The notes under the pieces: model-generated | Told to the model about the DNA's origin: nothing | The model's database searches: none | What the model saw: the letters and a program-made list of their open reading frames with translations, nothing else | Assembly: GCF_001440405.1 (NCBI RefSeq) | Contig: NZ_LLXX01000223.1 | Coordinates: 1-44,229 of the forward strand | Length of the DNA: 44,229 bases | Direction of reading: 5' to 3' | Source of the DNA: Bradyrhizobium valentinum | GTDB lineage: Bacteria; Pseudomonadota; Alphaproteobacteria; Rhizobiales; Xanthobacteraceae | Part shown: positions 9,008-17,114 of the stretch, in pieces | Position numbering within the stretch: the first letter of the stretch is position 1 | Layout of the letters: every line of letters starts with the position of its first letter | Program-made: the position numbers and the translations under genes

Positions 9008-9338
9008 TTTAGGCCCGAACGGAAAGGAGCTGTGTCGGCAATTCGGGAGCAGCTCCGATGCCGGGGATGGAGCAGGCCGAGCTTTTTGCCACACGCTCCG
9101 CGTGCCGACGTCGGCAGGAAGATCGCCGCGGTGCAACAAGCAGCGGCAAATCCGTCGGCGCGCGACCCGCGCCAAAATCGCGCCACGCAGCGAGCAGCCT
9201 GTCGGCGCCTGCTGTGGCCAGAAAGCAAGATGACAATTTGGCGAGATGGTGGCAGACTTGGTTTCGAGACCAAGCGCGGCAAGAAAAAACGAAGAAAACG
9301 ATCGCCAAGGTCCCGTCGTCAAAGGGAGGAGAGGACTC
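9008..9338. other. Leader region of the TRAP operon, no gene seen
   Basis: No reading frame here has family resemblance. It holds a weak hairpin just after the UPF0182 gene (GGAGCTG near 9026 pairing with CAGCTCC near 9050, long loop, no T-run) and the 18-bp palindrome at 9257-9274. The promoter of the TRAP operon is expected in the right half. Confidence 0.4.
9257..9274. promoter_or_regulatory. Near-perfect 18-bp palindrome, candidate operator
   Basis: CTTGGTTTCGAGACCAAG reads the same on both strands except for one mismatched pair. It ends 64 bases before the start codon of the TRAP binding protein. The TTGGT...ACCAA arms are the kind of dyad bound by GntR- or LacI-type repressors, which often control TRAP operons. 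No regulator gene of those families is adjacent in the window, so the regulator is unknown. Confidence 0.4.
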
Positions 9339-10445
9339 ATGAAACGCTTGTTTCTGGGATCAATCGCTGCTGCCCTGATGGTATCGGCGTTTATCGGATC
9401 CACTACTGCTGTCATGGCACAGACGAAGGTGCTGAAGATGCAGGCCACATGGCCGGCATCGCTCACGCTCTATGATAACTTCACCTACTTCGCCGAGCGG
9501 GTGAACAAGCTATCGGCCGGCACGTTGAAGATCGAGGCGATGCCCGCCGGCCAGGTCGTGCCGGCCTTCGAGGTGCTGGACGCGACCCACAAGAAGGTGC
9601 TCGACGGCGCGCATGCTTGGGCCGGCTACTGGACCGGCAAGAACAAGACCGCGATCCTGTTCACTGGGGGTCCCGGCGGAACGTTCGGCATGGACTACAT
9701 GGACGTGATGGGCTGGTTCTATCACGGCGGCGGCCTCGATCTGTACAACGAGTTCTATCAGAAGGAGCTCAAGCTCAACGTCGTCGTATTCCCCATCCTG
9801 CCTGCAGGGCCGCAGGCTTTCGGCTGGTTCAAGAAGCCGATCCAGACGGTCGAGGACATGAAGGGCATGAAATGCCGCCAGACCGGCATGGCCGGCGAAG
9901 TGTGGCAAGCGCTCGGCTTCACGGTGGTCAACATGCCGGGCGGCGAGATCATTCCCTCCGCACAGCGCGGCGTGATCGATTGTGCGGAATGGGTCGGCGG
10001 CATCGAGGACATGCAGCTCGGCTTCCACAACGTCTGGAAGTACCACTATTCGCCCGGCCTGCACGAGAACGTGACGGTCGGCGAAATCGTGATCAACGGC
10101 GATGTGTGGAAAGAGCTCAGCCCGCAGCACCAGGAGATCATCAAGTCGGCGGCCAACGAGACATTCCTCGTCTGGTGGACCAAGTGGCAGCGCCAGAACG
10201 CCGATGCGTTGACTGAGATGCAACAGAAGCACGGCGTACAGATCCTGCGCACGCCGACCGAGATCCTGCTGACCTTCATCAAGAAGTGGGACGAGATCGC
10301 GGCGGCCGAGGGCGCCAGGAACCCGTTCTTCAAGAAGGTGCACGACTCGCAGAAGGCCTATGCCAGCGCTGTGGTGCCGTACAAGCGGTCCTATTTCCCG
10401 CCATACTCCTTCATGGCGAACTACTACTTCCCCGTCGAGAAATAG
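9339..10445 (+). CDS. TRAP transporter substrate-binding protein (DctP family)
   Basis: A 368-aa periplasmic binding protein of a tripartite ATP-independent periplasmic transporter. The start at 9339 has a strong ribosome-binding site (GGAGGAGAGG) and a typical signal peptide (about residues 1-27, ending VMAQ). The mature protein begins KVLKMQATWP and contains CRQTGMAGEVW and the region ending DCAEWVGG typical of the mannitol/chloroaromatic subgroup of DctP proteins. The Arg in CRQTGMAG is likely the carboxylate-binding Arg of TRAP binding proteins. It is the first gene of an operon with the small (DctQ) and large (DctM) membrane subunits. The substrate, probably an organic or keto acid, cannot be read from the sequence. 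Confidence 0.92.
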   Translation: MKRLFLGSIAAALMVSAFIGSTTAVMAQTKVLKMQATWPASLTLYDNFTYFAERVNKLSAGTLKIEAMPAGQVVPAFEVLDATHKKVLDGAHAWAGYWTGKNKTAILFTGGPGGTFGMDYMDVMGWFYHGGGLDLYNEFYQKELKLNVVVFPILPAGPQAFGWFKKPIQTVEDMKGMKCRQTGMAGEVWQALGFTVVNMPGGEIIPSAQRGVIDCAEWVGGIEDMQLGFHNVWKYHYSPGLHENVTVGEIVINGDVWKELSPQHQEIIKSAANETFLVWWTKWQRQNADALTEMQQKHGVQILRTPTEILLTFIKKWDEIAAAEGARNPFFKKVHDSQKAYASAVVPYKRSYFPPYSFMANYYFPVEK

Positions 10446-10455
10446 GGCGTCGTCC

Positions 10456-10480
10456 GAGGGCGGCCGGTTCGGCCGCCCTC
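10456..10480 (+). promoter_or_regulatory. Perfect 11-bp stem-loop between dctP- and dctQ-like genes
   Basis: GAGGGCGGCCG pairs with CGGCCGCCCTC around a GTT loop, beginning 11 bases after the binding-protein stop codon. No T-run follows, so it is not a classical intrinsic terminator. Hairpins at this place in solute-binding-protein operons commonly protect the upstream message from 3' exonucleases, so that the binding protein is made in excess over the membrane subunits. Confidence 0.6.
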
Positions 10481-10543
10481 CATTCGCACGCGGCCGACCC
10501 GCATCGCGCCGCAAGGCGCGAACGGTCGGCGATAGGGGGAGGG

Positions 10544-11107
10544 ATGGCTGAGGTAACAGACAGGCAGTCGCCGGCGCTGCTGGCCATAATCCGGATCATC
10601 GACGGCTTCACGGATCGGACCGGCACGGTCATTTCGTGGCTGGCGGTGCCGCTGGTTCTGGCCGTCGCCTACGAGGTTACAGCGCGCTACCTGTTCAACG
10701 CGCCGACCATTTGGGCCTACGACGCAACCTACATGCTCTACGGCTCGCTGTTCATGCTAGGCGCCGCTTACGCGCTGCACAAGGGCGCTCACATCCGTAC
10801 CGATTTCTTCTGGGACAAGTTCTCCATCCGCAGGAAGGGCTTGATCGACACGATCTCCTACATCGTCTTCTTCTTCCCGAGCCTGATCATGCTGCTTCTT
10901 ATTAGCTGGAACGAGTTTCATTACTCCTGGCAGATCAACGAAATGTCGGATCAGACGCCGTGGCGGCCGGTACTGTGGCCGTTCAAGTTCGTCGTGCCGC
11001 TCGCCTGCCTGTTGCTGCTGATCCAGGGCGTGTCCGAGTTGATCAAGAGCATCTACATGGTGCGCACCGGCGTCGAGCTCGAGCACAAGGAGAAGGTCGA
11101 GATATGA
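10544..11107 (+). CDS. TRAP transporter small permease subunit (DctQ family)
   Basis: A 187-aa integral membrane protein with four hydrophobic segments (about residues 29-48, 64-84, 103-125 and 146-166), as expected for DctQ. The start at 10544 follows an excellent ribosome-binding site (GGGGGAGGG). It contains the family-typical N-terminal part with an aromatic/Arg-rich stretch after the first helix (YEVTARYLFN). The last codon overlaps the ATG of the large subunit gene by four bases (ATGA), so the two are translated together as a stable QM complex in the inner membrane. Confidence 0.92.
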   Translation: MAEVTDRQSPALLAIIRIIDGFTDRTGTVISWLAVPLVLAVAYEVTARYLFNAPTIWAYDATYMLYGSLFMLGAAYALHKGAHIRTDFFWDKFSIRRKGLIDTISYIVFFFPSLIMLLLISWNEFHYSWQINEMSDQTPWRPVLWPFKFVVPLACLLLLIQGVSELIKSIYMVRTGVELEHKEKVEI

Positions 11108-12528
11108 CCGCAGAAGCGCTCATCGGCCTCATCATGCTCCTGGTGCTCCTTGGGGCGATCTTCATCGGCGTGCCGATCTCGTTCACGTTGCTGTTTCTCG
11201 CCTTTGCGTTCGGCTATGTGGGCATGGGCGCGACGGTGTTCGATCTCGCCTACTTCCAGGCCATCGGCCTGATGAAGGAGGAGCTCCTGGCCGCCGTGCC
11301 GCTGTTCATCTTCATGGGCTTCATCACCGAGCAGGCGGGGCTCATGGAGCGCCTTTTCACGGCGTTCCGGATGCTGCTTGCGCCGGTGCGCGGCGCACTC
11401 TTCCTCGTCGTCATCCTGACCTCGACCGTATTCGCGATGGCAACGGGCATCGTCGGCGCAGCCGTTACCGTTCTGGGCATCATGGCCTCGCCGATCATGA
11501 CGAAGGCGGGTTATGACGCCAAGCTTTCAGCGGGCACCATCACTGCAGGCGGCACGCTCGGCATCCTCATTCCGCCGTCGGTGATGCTGATCGTGATGGG
11601 GCCGGTGCTCGGCGTGTCGGTCGCCGATCTCTATGCTGCAGCCTTCGGGCCGGGCTTCCTGCTGGCCGGCATGTACATCGCCTATCTGATGGGCCGCGCC
11701 TTCCTGAACCCCAAGCTCGGGCCGCCGGTGCCAATGGACGAGCGGATCTACTCGGCGGGGTACATTGCGCGCGAGGTGATCATCGGCACGCTGCCCCTGC
11801 TCGGGCTCATCACGGCGACGCTCGGCTCGATCATCGGGGGACTTGCGACGCCGACGGAGGCCGCCGGCATCGGCAGCGTCGGCGCACTGATCCTGTCCAT
11901 CGCATATCGCAGGTTCTCGCTCGGCGGACTGCAACGTGCGCTGATCTCGACGATGGCGACGTCGAGCATGGTCCTGCTACTGGCGGTCACGTCGAACATT
12001 TTCGGTGCGGTGTTCGCCCGCCTCGGCTCGGCGAACTGGATCACCGAGACGATGCTCGGCCTCCAGTTGCCGCCCAGCCTGATGTTGATTGTCGTGCTGT
12101 TGCTCATTTTCCTGCTGGGTTGGCCGTTTGAGTGGCCAGCCATCATCCTGGTGTTCCTGCCGATCTTCTACCCCGTTGTGAAGGGCATGGGCATCGACCT
12201 CATATGGTTCGCAGCATTGGTTGCGGTGGTGCTGCAGACCGCCTTCCTGTCGCCGCCGGTCGCCATGTCAGCGTACTATCTCAAGCAGGTGGTCAAGGGC
12301 TGGAGTCTCGCGACGATTTACGCCGGCATGTTCCAGTTCATGATCCTGCAGGTGATCTGCGTTGGGCTGATGATCGCCTTCCCCGGCATTGCGACCTGGT
12401 TCCCGCAGACGCTGAACGAGGCATCCCGCAGTCAGGTCATCCCCGAGGAGCATAAGAAAATCCTGGAACAGCAGAAGCGAGCGCCGGGTCTGGAAGACGA
12501 AGACTGGCTGACACCAAAAAAGAAGTAG
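11104..12528 (+). CDS. TRAP transporter large permease subunit (DctM family)
   Basis: A 474-aa integral membrane protein with about 12 hydrophobic segments, the length usual for DctM. It uses an ion gradient, usually sodium, to import the solute delivered by the binding protein. Family signatures include GAAVTVLGIMASP, GTLGILIPPSVMLIVMG in the first half and a second repeat with PTEAAGIGSVGAL. The tail (last 35 residues) is charged and cytoplasmic. Translation is coupled to the small subunit by a four-base overlap. This is the last gene of the operon; a rightward terminator is not obvious in the next 130 bases. Confidence 0.93.
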   Translation: MTAEALIGLIMLLVLLGAIFIGVPISFTLLFLAFAFGYVGMGATVFDLAYFQAIGLMKEELLAAVPLFIFMGFITEQAGLMERLFTAFRMLLAPVRGALFLVVILTSTVFAMATGIVGAAVTVLGIMASPIMTKAGYDAKLSAGTITAGGTLGILIPPSVMLIVMGPVLGVSVADLYAAAFGPGFLLAGMYIAYLMGRAFLNPKLGPPVPMDERIYSAGYIAREVIIGTLPLLGLITATLGSIIGGLATPTEAAGIGSVGALILSIAYRRFSLGGLQRALISTMATSSMVLLLAVTSNIFGAVFARLGSANWITETMLGLQLPPSLMLIVVLLLIFLLGWPFEWPAIILVFLPIFYPVVKGMGIDLIWFAALVAVVLQTAFLSPPVAMSAYYLKQVVKGWSLATIYAGMFQFMILQVICVGLMIAFPGIATWFPQTLNEASRSQVIPEEHKKILEQQKRAPGLEDEDWLTPKKK

Positions 12529-12659
12529 TGGGGCGTCGGCCGATCGAGTCGGCAAAGCCTGCCGTTTACGTCGCTTGTACGAGGCTTGAGTTGGACTGAC
12601 ATGATCCGCTCCTTCGGGATTTCTCCTGGTGCCGAAGCAGTATCGCGATCCTTCGCGAC

Positions 12660-13460
12660 CTAAGGTCGTCTGCAGGTTGCGAGATGCGCCGATATGTCGA
12701 ACGCAAGTCCATCGGCAGTGACATAGCGAGCGAGGATTGTTTCCGCCTCCGCCAGGATCCGATCGATCTGCGGCTCCGGCAGCACAACTCCCATGACGGG
12801 TAGCCATCCCCTGAGTTCCGCCTCTACAAACTCGCGCATGTTGGAGAACCGCGCCGCGCCTTTACACGTCGTAAGATTTATCGAGTTGGCCCCGGCGCCC
12901 TTGAACAACGTGGCGAGCACCTGCCTCTCGCCGAGCGCAAACGGCGCGCGAAGCGCATCACCGGCGGGCCTCCCGGCGACGTGGTCCAGCAGGCCCACGA
13001 GGGCAGCGAATGCGGGGGCGTTCTCGATGGCATCCCAAACTGCGACCGCGCACCTGCCGCCAGGGACCATCACGCGCAGCATCTCCCGGACGGCCTTGTC
13101 GCGATCCGAAAAGAACATCAGGCCGAATTGACACACAACGACATCAAACGAGCGGTCCGGAAACGGCAGCGCCTCAGCCGCTCCATCCTGCCAGTCGATG
13201 CCGGGCGCGAGGCTTCGCGCCACCGCCAGCATTCCTGCGTTTGGATCGAGCGCGGCGACCCGATCGGATCGCCCGGTCCGCCTTGCCGCCTCGCGCGCCA
13301 GAACTCCGGTGCCGCAAGCAATGTCCAGAACGCGATCGCCGCTTTCGATTTTGGCGGCATCTGCCACCATCGGCGCCCATTGCTGAAAGAGTGCCGGAAC
13401 GAACAGCGCCTCGTAGGTGTTCGCAGCGTCGATCAAGGTTTGCGAAACAGGTGAGGGCAT
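12660..13460 (-). CDS. Class I SAM-dependent methyltransferase
   Basis: A 266-aa enzyme of the UbiE/Methyltransf_11 type. The SAM-binding motif I is VLDIACGTGVLAREAARR (about residues 44-61), motif II is the ALDPNAGMLAVAR region, and the post-motif reads LPFPDRSFDVVVCQFGL. The start at 13460 (MPSPVSQ) is supported by GAGGTG six bases upstream; a longer start at 13502 lacks this. The substrate cannot be deduced: the C-terminal third has no distinctive family mark. The gene is convergent with the TRAP operon and apparently monocistronic. Confidence 0.88.
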   Translation of the reverse strand: MPSPVSQTLIDAANTYEALFVPALFQQWAPMVADAAKIESGDRVLDIACGTGVLAREAARRTGRSDRVAALDPNAGMLAVARSLAPGIDWQDGAAEALPFPDRSFDVVVCQFGLMFFSDRDKAVREMLRVMVPGGRCAVAVWDAIENAPAFAALVGLLDHVAGRPAGDALRAPFALGERQVLATLFKGAGANSINLTTCKGAARFSNMREFVEAELRGWLPVMGVVLPEPQIDRILAEAETILARYVTADGLAFDISAHLATCRRP

Positions 13461-13544
13461 GGTGTCACCTCGTGCAAGAGCGAGCTGGTGCCGGGAAGAC
13501 ATAAAGCTTCGTGGTCGGGACTCTGTGCGGTGAGGTGGATGTCT

Positions 13545-13739
13545 TCATCCGCCTCTCATCGTCTCCAGGACCAGTTCCGGGTTCGTTTGCCGACCAATGC
13601 TTTCGACATCCTCGCGGAAGTCCGGCGGATCGGCAAGCACGATGGCCTCTCGATTTTTCCAAGGCCAGCCGTCCTGCGCGAACGGTTCCGAAGGGTTCCA
13701 TCCTGGTTCACTGGCTGCCTTCGTGCTTCCGATGGCCGA
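13545..13739 (-). pseudogene. Apparent 3' fragment of an unidentified gene
   Basis: On the minus strand a reading frame without any ATG, GTG or TTG at its 5' end runs for about 65 codons to a TGA at 13545-13547. Its text (DGWPWKNREAIVLADPPDF and then a stretch ending LVLETMRGG) looks protein-like, and codon third positions are G/C-biased. No family is recognised. It may be the truncated end of a former gene, fitting the mosaic character of the following 3.5 kb, or chance in GC-rich DNA. Confidence 0.25.
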
Positions 13740-13760
13740 GCAGCACGATGCACGGTGCCG

Positions 13761-14117
13761 TCAAGCCGACGGTCTGGTGAAGACGTAGACCAGACCCACA
13801 AGCATGAGTGTGCCGACGCTTGCCATCAGGATCGGGCCCGGCGCGCTTCCGATCCAGAACAGCAGGAATCCGGCGCTTATGCCAGCAAGGGCCAGCAGTT
13901 TGGCTCTCAGAGGAATCGCGCCGCGCTCCCGCCACGCACGCAGCGTCGGCCCGAAGCGAGGATGGGAGAGAAGCCAGTTTTCGAGCCGCGGAGACGATCG
14001 TGCGAAGCAGGTCGTGGCGAGAATGAGGAATGGCGTCGTCGGGAGCACCGGCAAGAATGCGCCGACAAAACCGAGGGCGATGAAGATAAAGCCGAGAACA
14101 AGGTAAACGCGACGCAT
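13761..14117 (-). CDS. DUF454 (YbaN family) inner membrane protein
   Basis: A 118-aa membrane protein of the DUF454/YbaN family. It has the family motif FLPVLPTTPFLILATTCFARSS (first half shown by FLPVLPTTPF at about residues 21-30), followed by LLSHPRFGPTLRAWRERGAI, then two more hydrophobic segments. Function is unknown in all members; an inner membrane location is expected. The start MRRVYLVLGF at 14117 is chosen by comparison with YbaN, which begins with an analogous MQR-hydrophobic start; an ATG three codons upstream (14126) is also possible. Neither has a strong ribosome-binding site. Confidence 0.85.
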   Translation of the reverse strand: MRRVYLVLGFIFIALGFVGAFLPVLPTTPFLILATTCFARSSPRLENWLLSHPRFGPTLRAWRERGAIPLRAKLLALAGISAGFLLFWIGSAPGPILMASVGTLMLVGLVYVFTRPSA

Positions 14118-14147
14118 CAGCCACAACCATCATGCAAGAGCGAGGGC

Positions 14148-14315
14148 TTGTAATTCCAGGCCGTGGCCCCTCACAGACATCCAATCCGATCTGCCCGGCC
14201 AGGATCACGGCGCAGGTGACCGAGCATGTCTATGACACCTCGACCGGAAGATTCCTACTGGTCCCGCAGGGGGCACGATTGTTCGGTAGTTACGACAGTC
14301 AGGCCGCGTTCGAAA
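14148..14315 (+). pseudogene. Frameshifted fragment of trbI/virB10 conjugation gene
   Basis: The plus strand encodes, in pieces, the conserved beta-domain signature of TrbI/VirB10, the scaffold of conjugative type IV secretion. A VIP start (GTAATTCCA near 14149) is followed after an indel by SDLPGQ (ATCCAATCCGATCTG... near 14180), and after one extra G by ITAQVTEHVYDTSTGRFLL and VPQGARLFGSYDSQ. Intact TrbI proteins read VIPAALITGI-SDLPGQ-ITAQVTE-VYDT-TGR-LLIPQGARL-G-YDS. Everything on either side of this roughly 55-residue segment is missing. It is a relic of an integrative or conjugative element. Confidence 0.7.
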
Positions 14316-14409
14316 GTATGGGACGCTGGAGCGCAGCGCTTCGGCGCGTACACTCAACGGGCGTCTTTAGCTGGTTCGCCATTGATGCCTGCACAAGACA
14401 TCCGAGCAA

Positions 14410-14492
14410 CTCACGCCGCCGGACGGAAACGGCGCGGCGAATGTTTCGTATCGCGCCGGATCAGCCGGGCGCAGTGTGGAAGGCTCGGCGCA
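14410..14492 (-). pseudogene. Displaced duplicate of the AraC-type regulator 3' end
   Basis: About 82 bp here match the last codons and stop codon of the regulator at 17115-18047 (aligned with 17114-17195), in the same orientation, with roughly 85-90% identity by eye and one single-base insertion. Both encode LIRRDTKHSP...FRPAA and a stop. The rest of the gene is absent. The two copies form direct repeats flanking the amidohydrolase/GTPase block. Confidence 0.75.
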
Positions 14493-14514
14493 TAATGCGT
14501 CAGCGTCGGCGGAG

Positions 14515-14619
14515 GTGGTCGTCGGTCCGAAAATCTGCCTCTATTGGAGTCGAGACGGTTCGGTCTACGTGCCTGCGGAGCTGCTGCCAGCCTTGCCGGA
14601 CCTGAAGTTCTTGCGTTGA
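14515..14619 (+). pseudogene. Truncated reading frame ahead of the amidohydrolase
   Basis: A 34-codon frame reads VVVGPKICLYWSRDGSVYVP and continues to LPDLKFLR and a TGA at 14617-14619. It lacks a credible start with a ribosome-binding site and its left side runs into the AraC-like repeat. It ends 11 bases before the amidohydrolase start. It is probably the 3' end of the gene that preceded the amidohydrolase in the source genome, cut by the junction. No family is recognised. Confidence 0.3.
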
Positions 14620-14630
14620 GGAGTGGCGAT

Positions 14631-16121
14631 ATGGATGGCTTGGTGATCAGTGGCGGCCGGGTGGTGGATCCGGCAAGCGGGATGGACGCCATTGGCGATG
14701 TGGCGGTGCTGGATGGCCAGATCTCTGCTGTCGGCACCGGGCTTGGGAGCGCCGAACGGGTGATCGACGCGACCGGGCTGGTGGTGGCTCCCGGCTTCAT
14801 CGACCTGCACGCCCACGGCCAGTCGATCCCTGCCGACCGCATGCAGGCGTTCGACGGGGTGACGACGACGCTCGACCTCGAGGCGGGAGTATTGCCGGTC
14901 GCATCCTGGTATCGGCGCCAGGCCACTCATGGACGCGTGCTGAACTACGGAGCCGCTGCCAACTGGGCCTTCGCGCGCATCGGCGCGATGACCGGCTCCA
15001 ACGCGGAAAGCTCACTGGAGGCGTTCGGCAATGCCATGCGCGATCGCCGCTGGATCGACAACGTGGCCAGCGACGCCGAGGTGGCCGGCATCCTCGACCG
15101 CCTTGCAAACGGACTGAACGAGGGCGGCATCGGCATCGGCATCCTCAACGCCTATGCCCCGGGCGCCGGGGTGCAGGAGCTGACCGCGGTGTGCCAACTG
15201 GCGGCGGCCCATGATGTGGCGACCTTCACCCACGTCGCCTACATGTCCCGGATCGACCCGGAAAGCGCCGCCGAGGCCTATATCCGCTTGATCGGCTATG
15301 CCGGCGCCACCGGCGCGCACATGCACATCTGCCACTTCAACTCTTCCAGCAAGACGGACGTGGAGCGTTGCGCCGCGCTGGTGGCCAAGGCGCAGGCGCA
15401 GGGCCTGCCGATCACGGTGGAAGCCTATCCCTACGGCACCGGTTCGACGGTGCTGGCGGCGGCGTTCTTCAGCGACCCCGAGTTCGAGGCGCGCAATGGC
15501 ACTGGCTATGATTCCGTGCAGCGGGTGACCGACGGGCGGCGCTTCCGCGACCGAAAGGAGCTATTGGCGGCACAGGCGGAGGAGCCCTCCACGCTGGTGC
15601 TGTGGCATATCCTGGATACAGAGAACAATCCGCATCACCGCGACCTCCTGGACATCTCGGTGCTGTATCCCGGCGGCGCGATTGCGTCCGACGCGATGCC
15701 CTGGACGCTGTCGGACGGCAGCGTTTACTCCGGCGACGCCTGGCCCCTGCCTGATGACGCCACCTCGCATCCGCGTTCGGCGGGTTGCTTCACCCGTTTC
15801 ATCCGCGAGTGGGTCCGTGAGCGCAAGGCGGTATCGCTGCTGGAAGGCGTCCGCAAATGCGCCCTGATCCCGGCGGAGATCCTTTCCCGCAGCACGCCCG
15901 CCATGCGCGCCAAGGGAAAGCTGCAGCCGGGCGCGGATGCCGACATTGTCGTGTTCGATTTCGAGGCGCTGACCGACCGGGCAACTTTCTCGGCGATGAA
16001 CCGTCCGTCAGAGGGCGTACGGCATCTGGTGGTCAGCGGCCAGGCGCTGATATCAGATGGCGTGCTGGATGTGGCGGCGAGGCCCGGCCGGCCGGTGCGC
16101 CGGCCCGTCGTTCAAGTCTGA
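14631..16121 (+). CDS. Amidohydrolase, N-acyl-D-amino-acid deacylase type
   Basis: A 496-aa metal-dependent hydrolase of the amidohydrolase superfamily, closest in layout to D-aminoacylases, dihydroorotases and dihydropyrimidinases. The strand-1 metal motif is H60-x-H62 in GFIDLHAHGQ. Further likely metal or catalytic residues are the His in TFTHVAYMS, the His residues in HMHICHFNSSS and the Asp of ASDAMPW. The C-terminal composite beta domain ends with GKLQPGADADIVVFD. The start at 14631 follows GAGGAGTGG. The ORF has no signal peptide, so the enzyme is cytoplasmic. The next gene, 15 bases on, is a COG0523 GTPase that could supply metal. The substrate is inferred only at class level: an N-acyl or cyclic amide, perhaps of a D-amino acid. 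Confidence 0.87.
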   Translation: MDGLVISGGRVVDPASGMDAIGDVAVLDGQISAVGTGLGSAERVIDATGLVVAPGFIDLHAHGQSIPADRMQAFDGVTTTLDLEAGVLPVASWYRRQATHGRVLNYGAAANWAFARIGAMTGSNAESSLEAFGNAMRDRRWIDNVASDAEVAGILDRLANGLNEGGIGIGILNAYAPGAGVQELTAVCQLAAAHDVATFTHVAYMSRIDPESAAEAYIRLIGYAGATGAHMHICHFNSSSKTDVERCAALVAKAQAQGLPITVEAYPYGTGSTVLAAAFFSDPEFEARNGTGYDSVQRVTDGRRFRDRKELLAAQAEEPSTLVLWHILDTENNPHHRDLLDISVLYPGGAIASDAMPWTLSDGSVYSGDAWPLPDDATSHPRSAGCFTRFIREWVRERKAVSLLEGVRKCALIPAEILSRSTPAMRAKGKLQPGADADIVVFDFEALTDRATFSAMNRPSEGVRHLVVSGQALISDGVLDVAARPGRPVRRPVVQV

Positions 16122-16136
16122 TGTAGGGGGCCGATT

Positions 16137-17066
16137 GTGCCAGTCCCGATCCTGCTGGTGACCGGCTTCCTCGGCGCGGGCAAGACCACGGTCGTGAACC
16201 ACCTGCTGGCGCATGCGGAGGGGCGGCGGATCGCTGCCGTGGTCAACGATTTCGGCGCGATCAACATCGATGCGGAGCTGATCGCGGGCGCCAGCGATGG
16301 GGTGGTCAGCCTGAGCAATGGCTGCATCTGTTGCTCGCTGGAAGGCGATCTGCTGCGCACGCTCGCCGCCCTGCTGCGACGCGATCCGCGGCCCGAATTC
16401 ATCGTGATCGAAACCAGCGGGATCGCCGATCCCTCGGATATTGTGCGCAACCTGATGGATCCCCTGATCTGGCGGGAGGCGCCGCTGGAAACGGTGCTGT
16501 GCGTGGTGGACGCGACGACAACGGCAGAGACGTTGAACGACGCGTTGCTGCGCTCGCAGCTCCGGACGGCCGATGTGGTGGCGTTCAGCAAGGTGGACCT
16601 GGTGAACGCGGCCGGTCGCGCACAGCTCCGCGACGCTGTCCGGGCGCTGCGTCCGGCCGCGGTGGTGGTCGATGCTCTGCATGGCGAAGTCCCCGCAGCG
16701 CTGCTGTTCCCCGCGGACGTGGACCGCGTGCCGGCGCCGCGCGAGATAAGGCCGCAACGGCCGGCGGCTGACCGGTTCGAGACGCTGAGCTGGACGTCGG
16801 AACGGCCGGTGTCGCTTCCCCGGTTGCAGCAAGCGATCGGTCGGCTCGCGCCGAAGCTCGCCCGGGCGAAGGGCTTGTTCGAGACGGTGGAGCAGCCCGG
16901 ACGGTTGATGGTGTTTCAGCTCGCCGGCGGGCGCGCGACGTTGGCACCCGGCGGGGCGCTCGCGCCCGAAGTGCCGCGGGCACGGATCGTGTTCATTGCC
17001 GAGATCGGGGTTCTCTCGATCGCCGAGATCGACCGGATCATGCAAGAGTGCATCGAGGCTGGGTGA
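16137..17066 (+). CDS. COG0523/CobW-family GTPase (G3E metallochaperone)
   Basis: A 309-aa G3E GTPase. Walker A is GFLGAGKTT (10-18), the metal-binding CICC (CxCC) motif is at 63-66, the switch region IETSGIADP is at 91-99, and the guanine-specificity motif is SKVD (151-154) instead of the commoner NKxD. The C-terminal CobW_C domain (about 210-300) is present but short. Members deliver zinc, cobalt or iron to client enzymes. Translation starts at GTG 16137, where the protein begins MPVPILLVTGFLG. The gene is in one operon with the upstream amidohydrolase, which needs a divalent metal, so that enzyme is the obvious candidate client (inference). Confidence 0.88.
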   Translation: MPVPILLVTGFLGAGKTTVVNHLLAHAEGRRIAAVVNDFGAINIDAELIAGASDGVVSLSNGCICCSLEGDLLRTLAALLRRDPRPEFIVIETSGIADPSDIVRNLMDPLIWREAPLETVLCVVDATTTAETLNDALLRSQLRTADVVAFSKVDLVNAAGRAQLRDAVRALRPAAVVVDALHGEVPAALLFPADVDRVPAPREIRPQRPAADRFETLSWTSERPVSLPRLQQAIGRLAPKLARAKGLFETVEQPGRLMVFQLAGGRATLAPGGALAPEVPRARIVFIAEIGVLSIAEIDRIMQECIEAG

Positions 17067-17114
17067 AGTGAGTGGGGTCCGATCCGTCTAAGGCATCGCT
17101 AACAACGGAAACAC

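Noticed and set aside
9026..9057. Terminator after the UPF0182 gene
   Set aside because: The 7-bp stem has a long loop and no T-run, so it is too weak to call.
9510..10514. Long minus-strand reading frame antisense to the TRAP binding-protein gene
   Set aside because: It mirrors the codon structure of a well-supported gene; its translation is His/Arg/Leu-rich without a domain, as expected for antisense shadow in GC-rich DNA.
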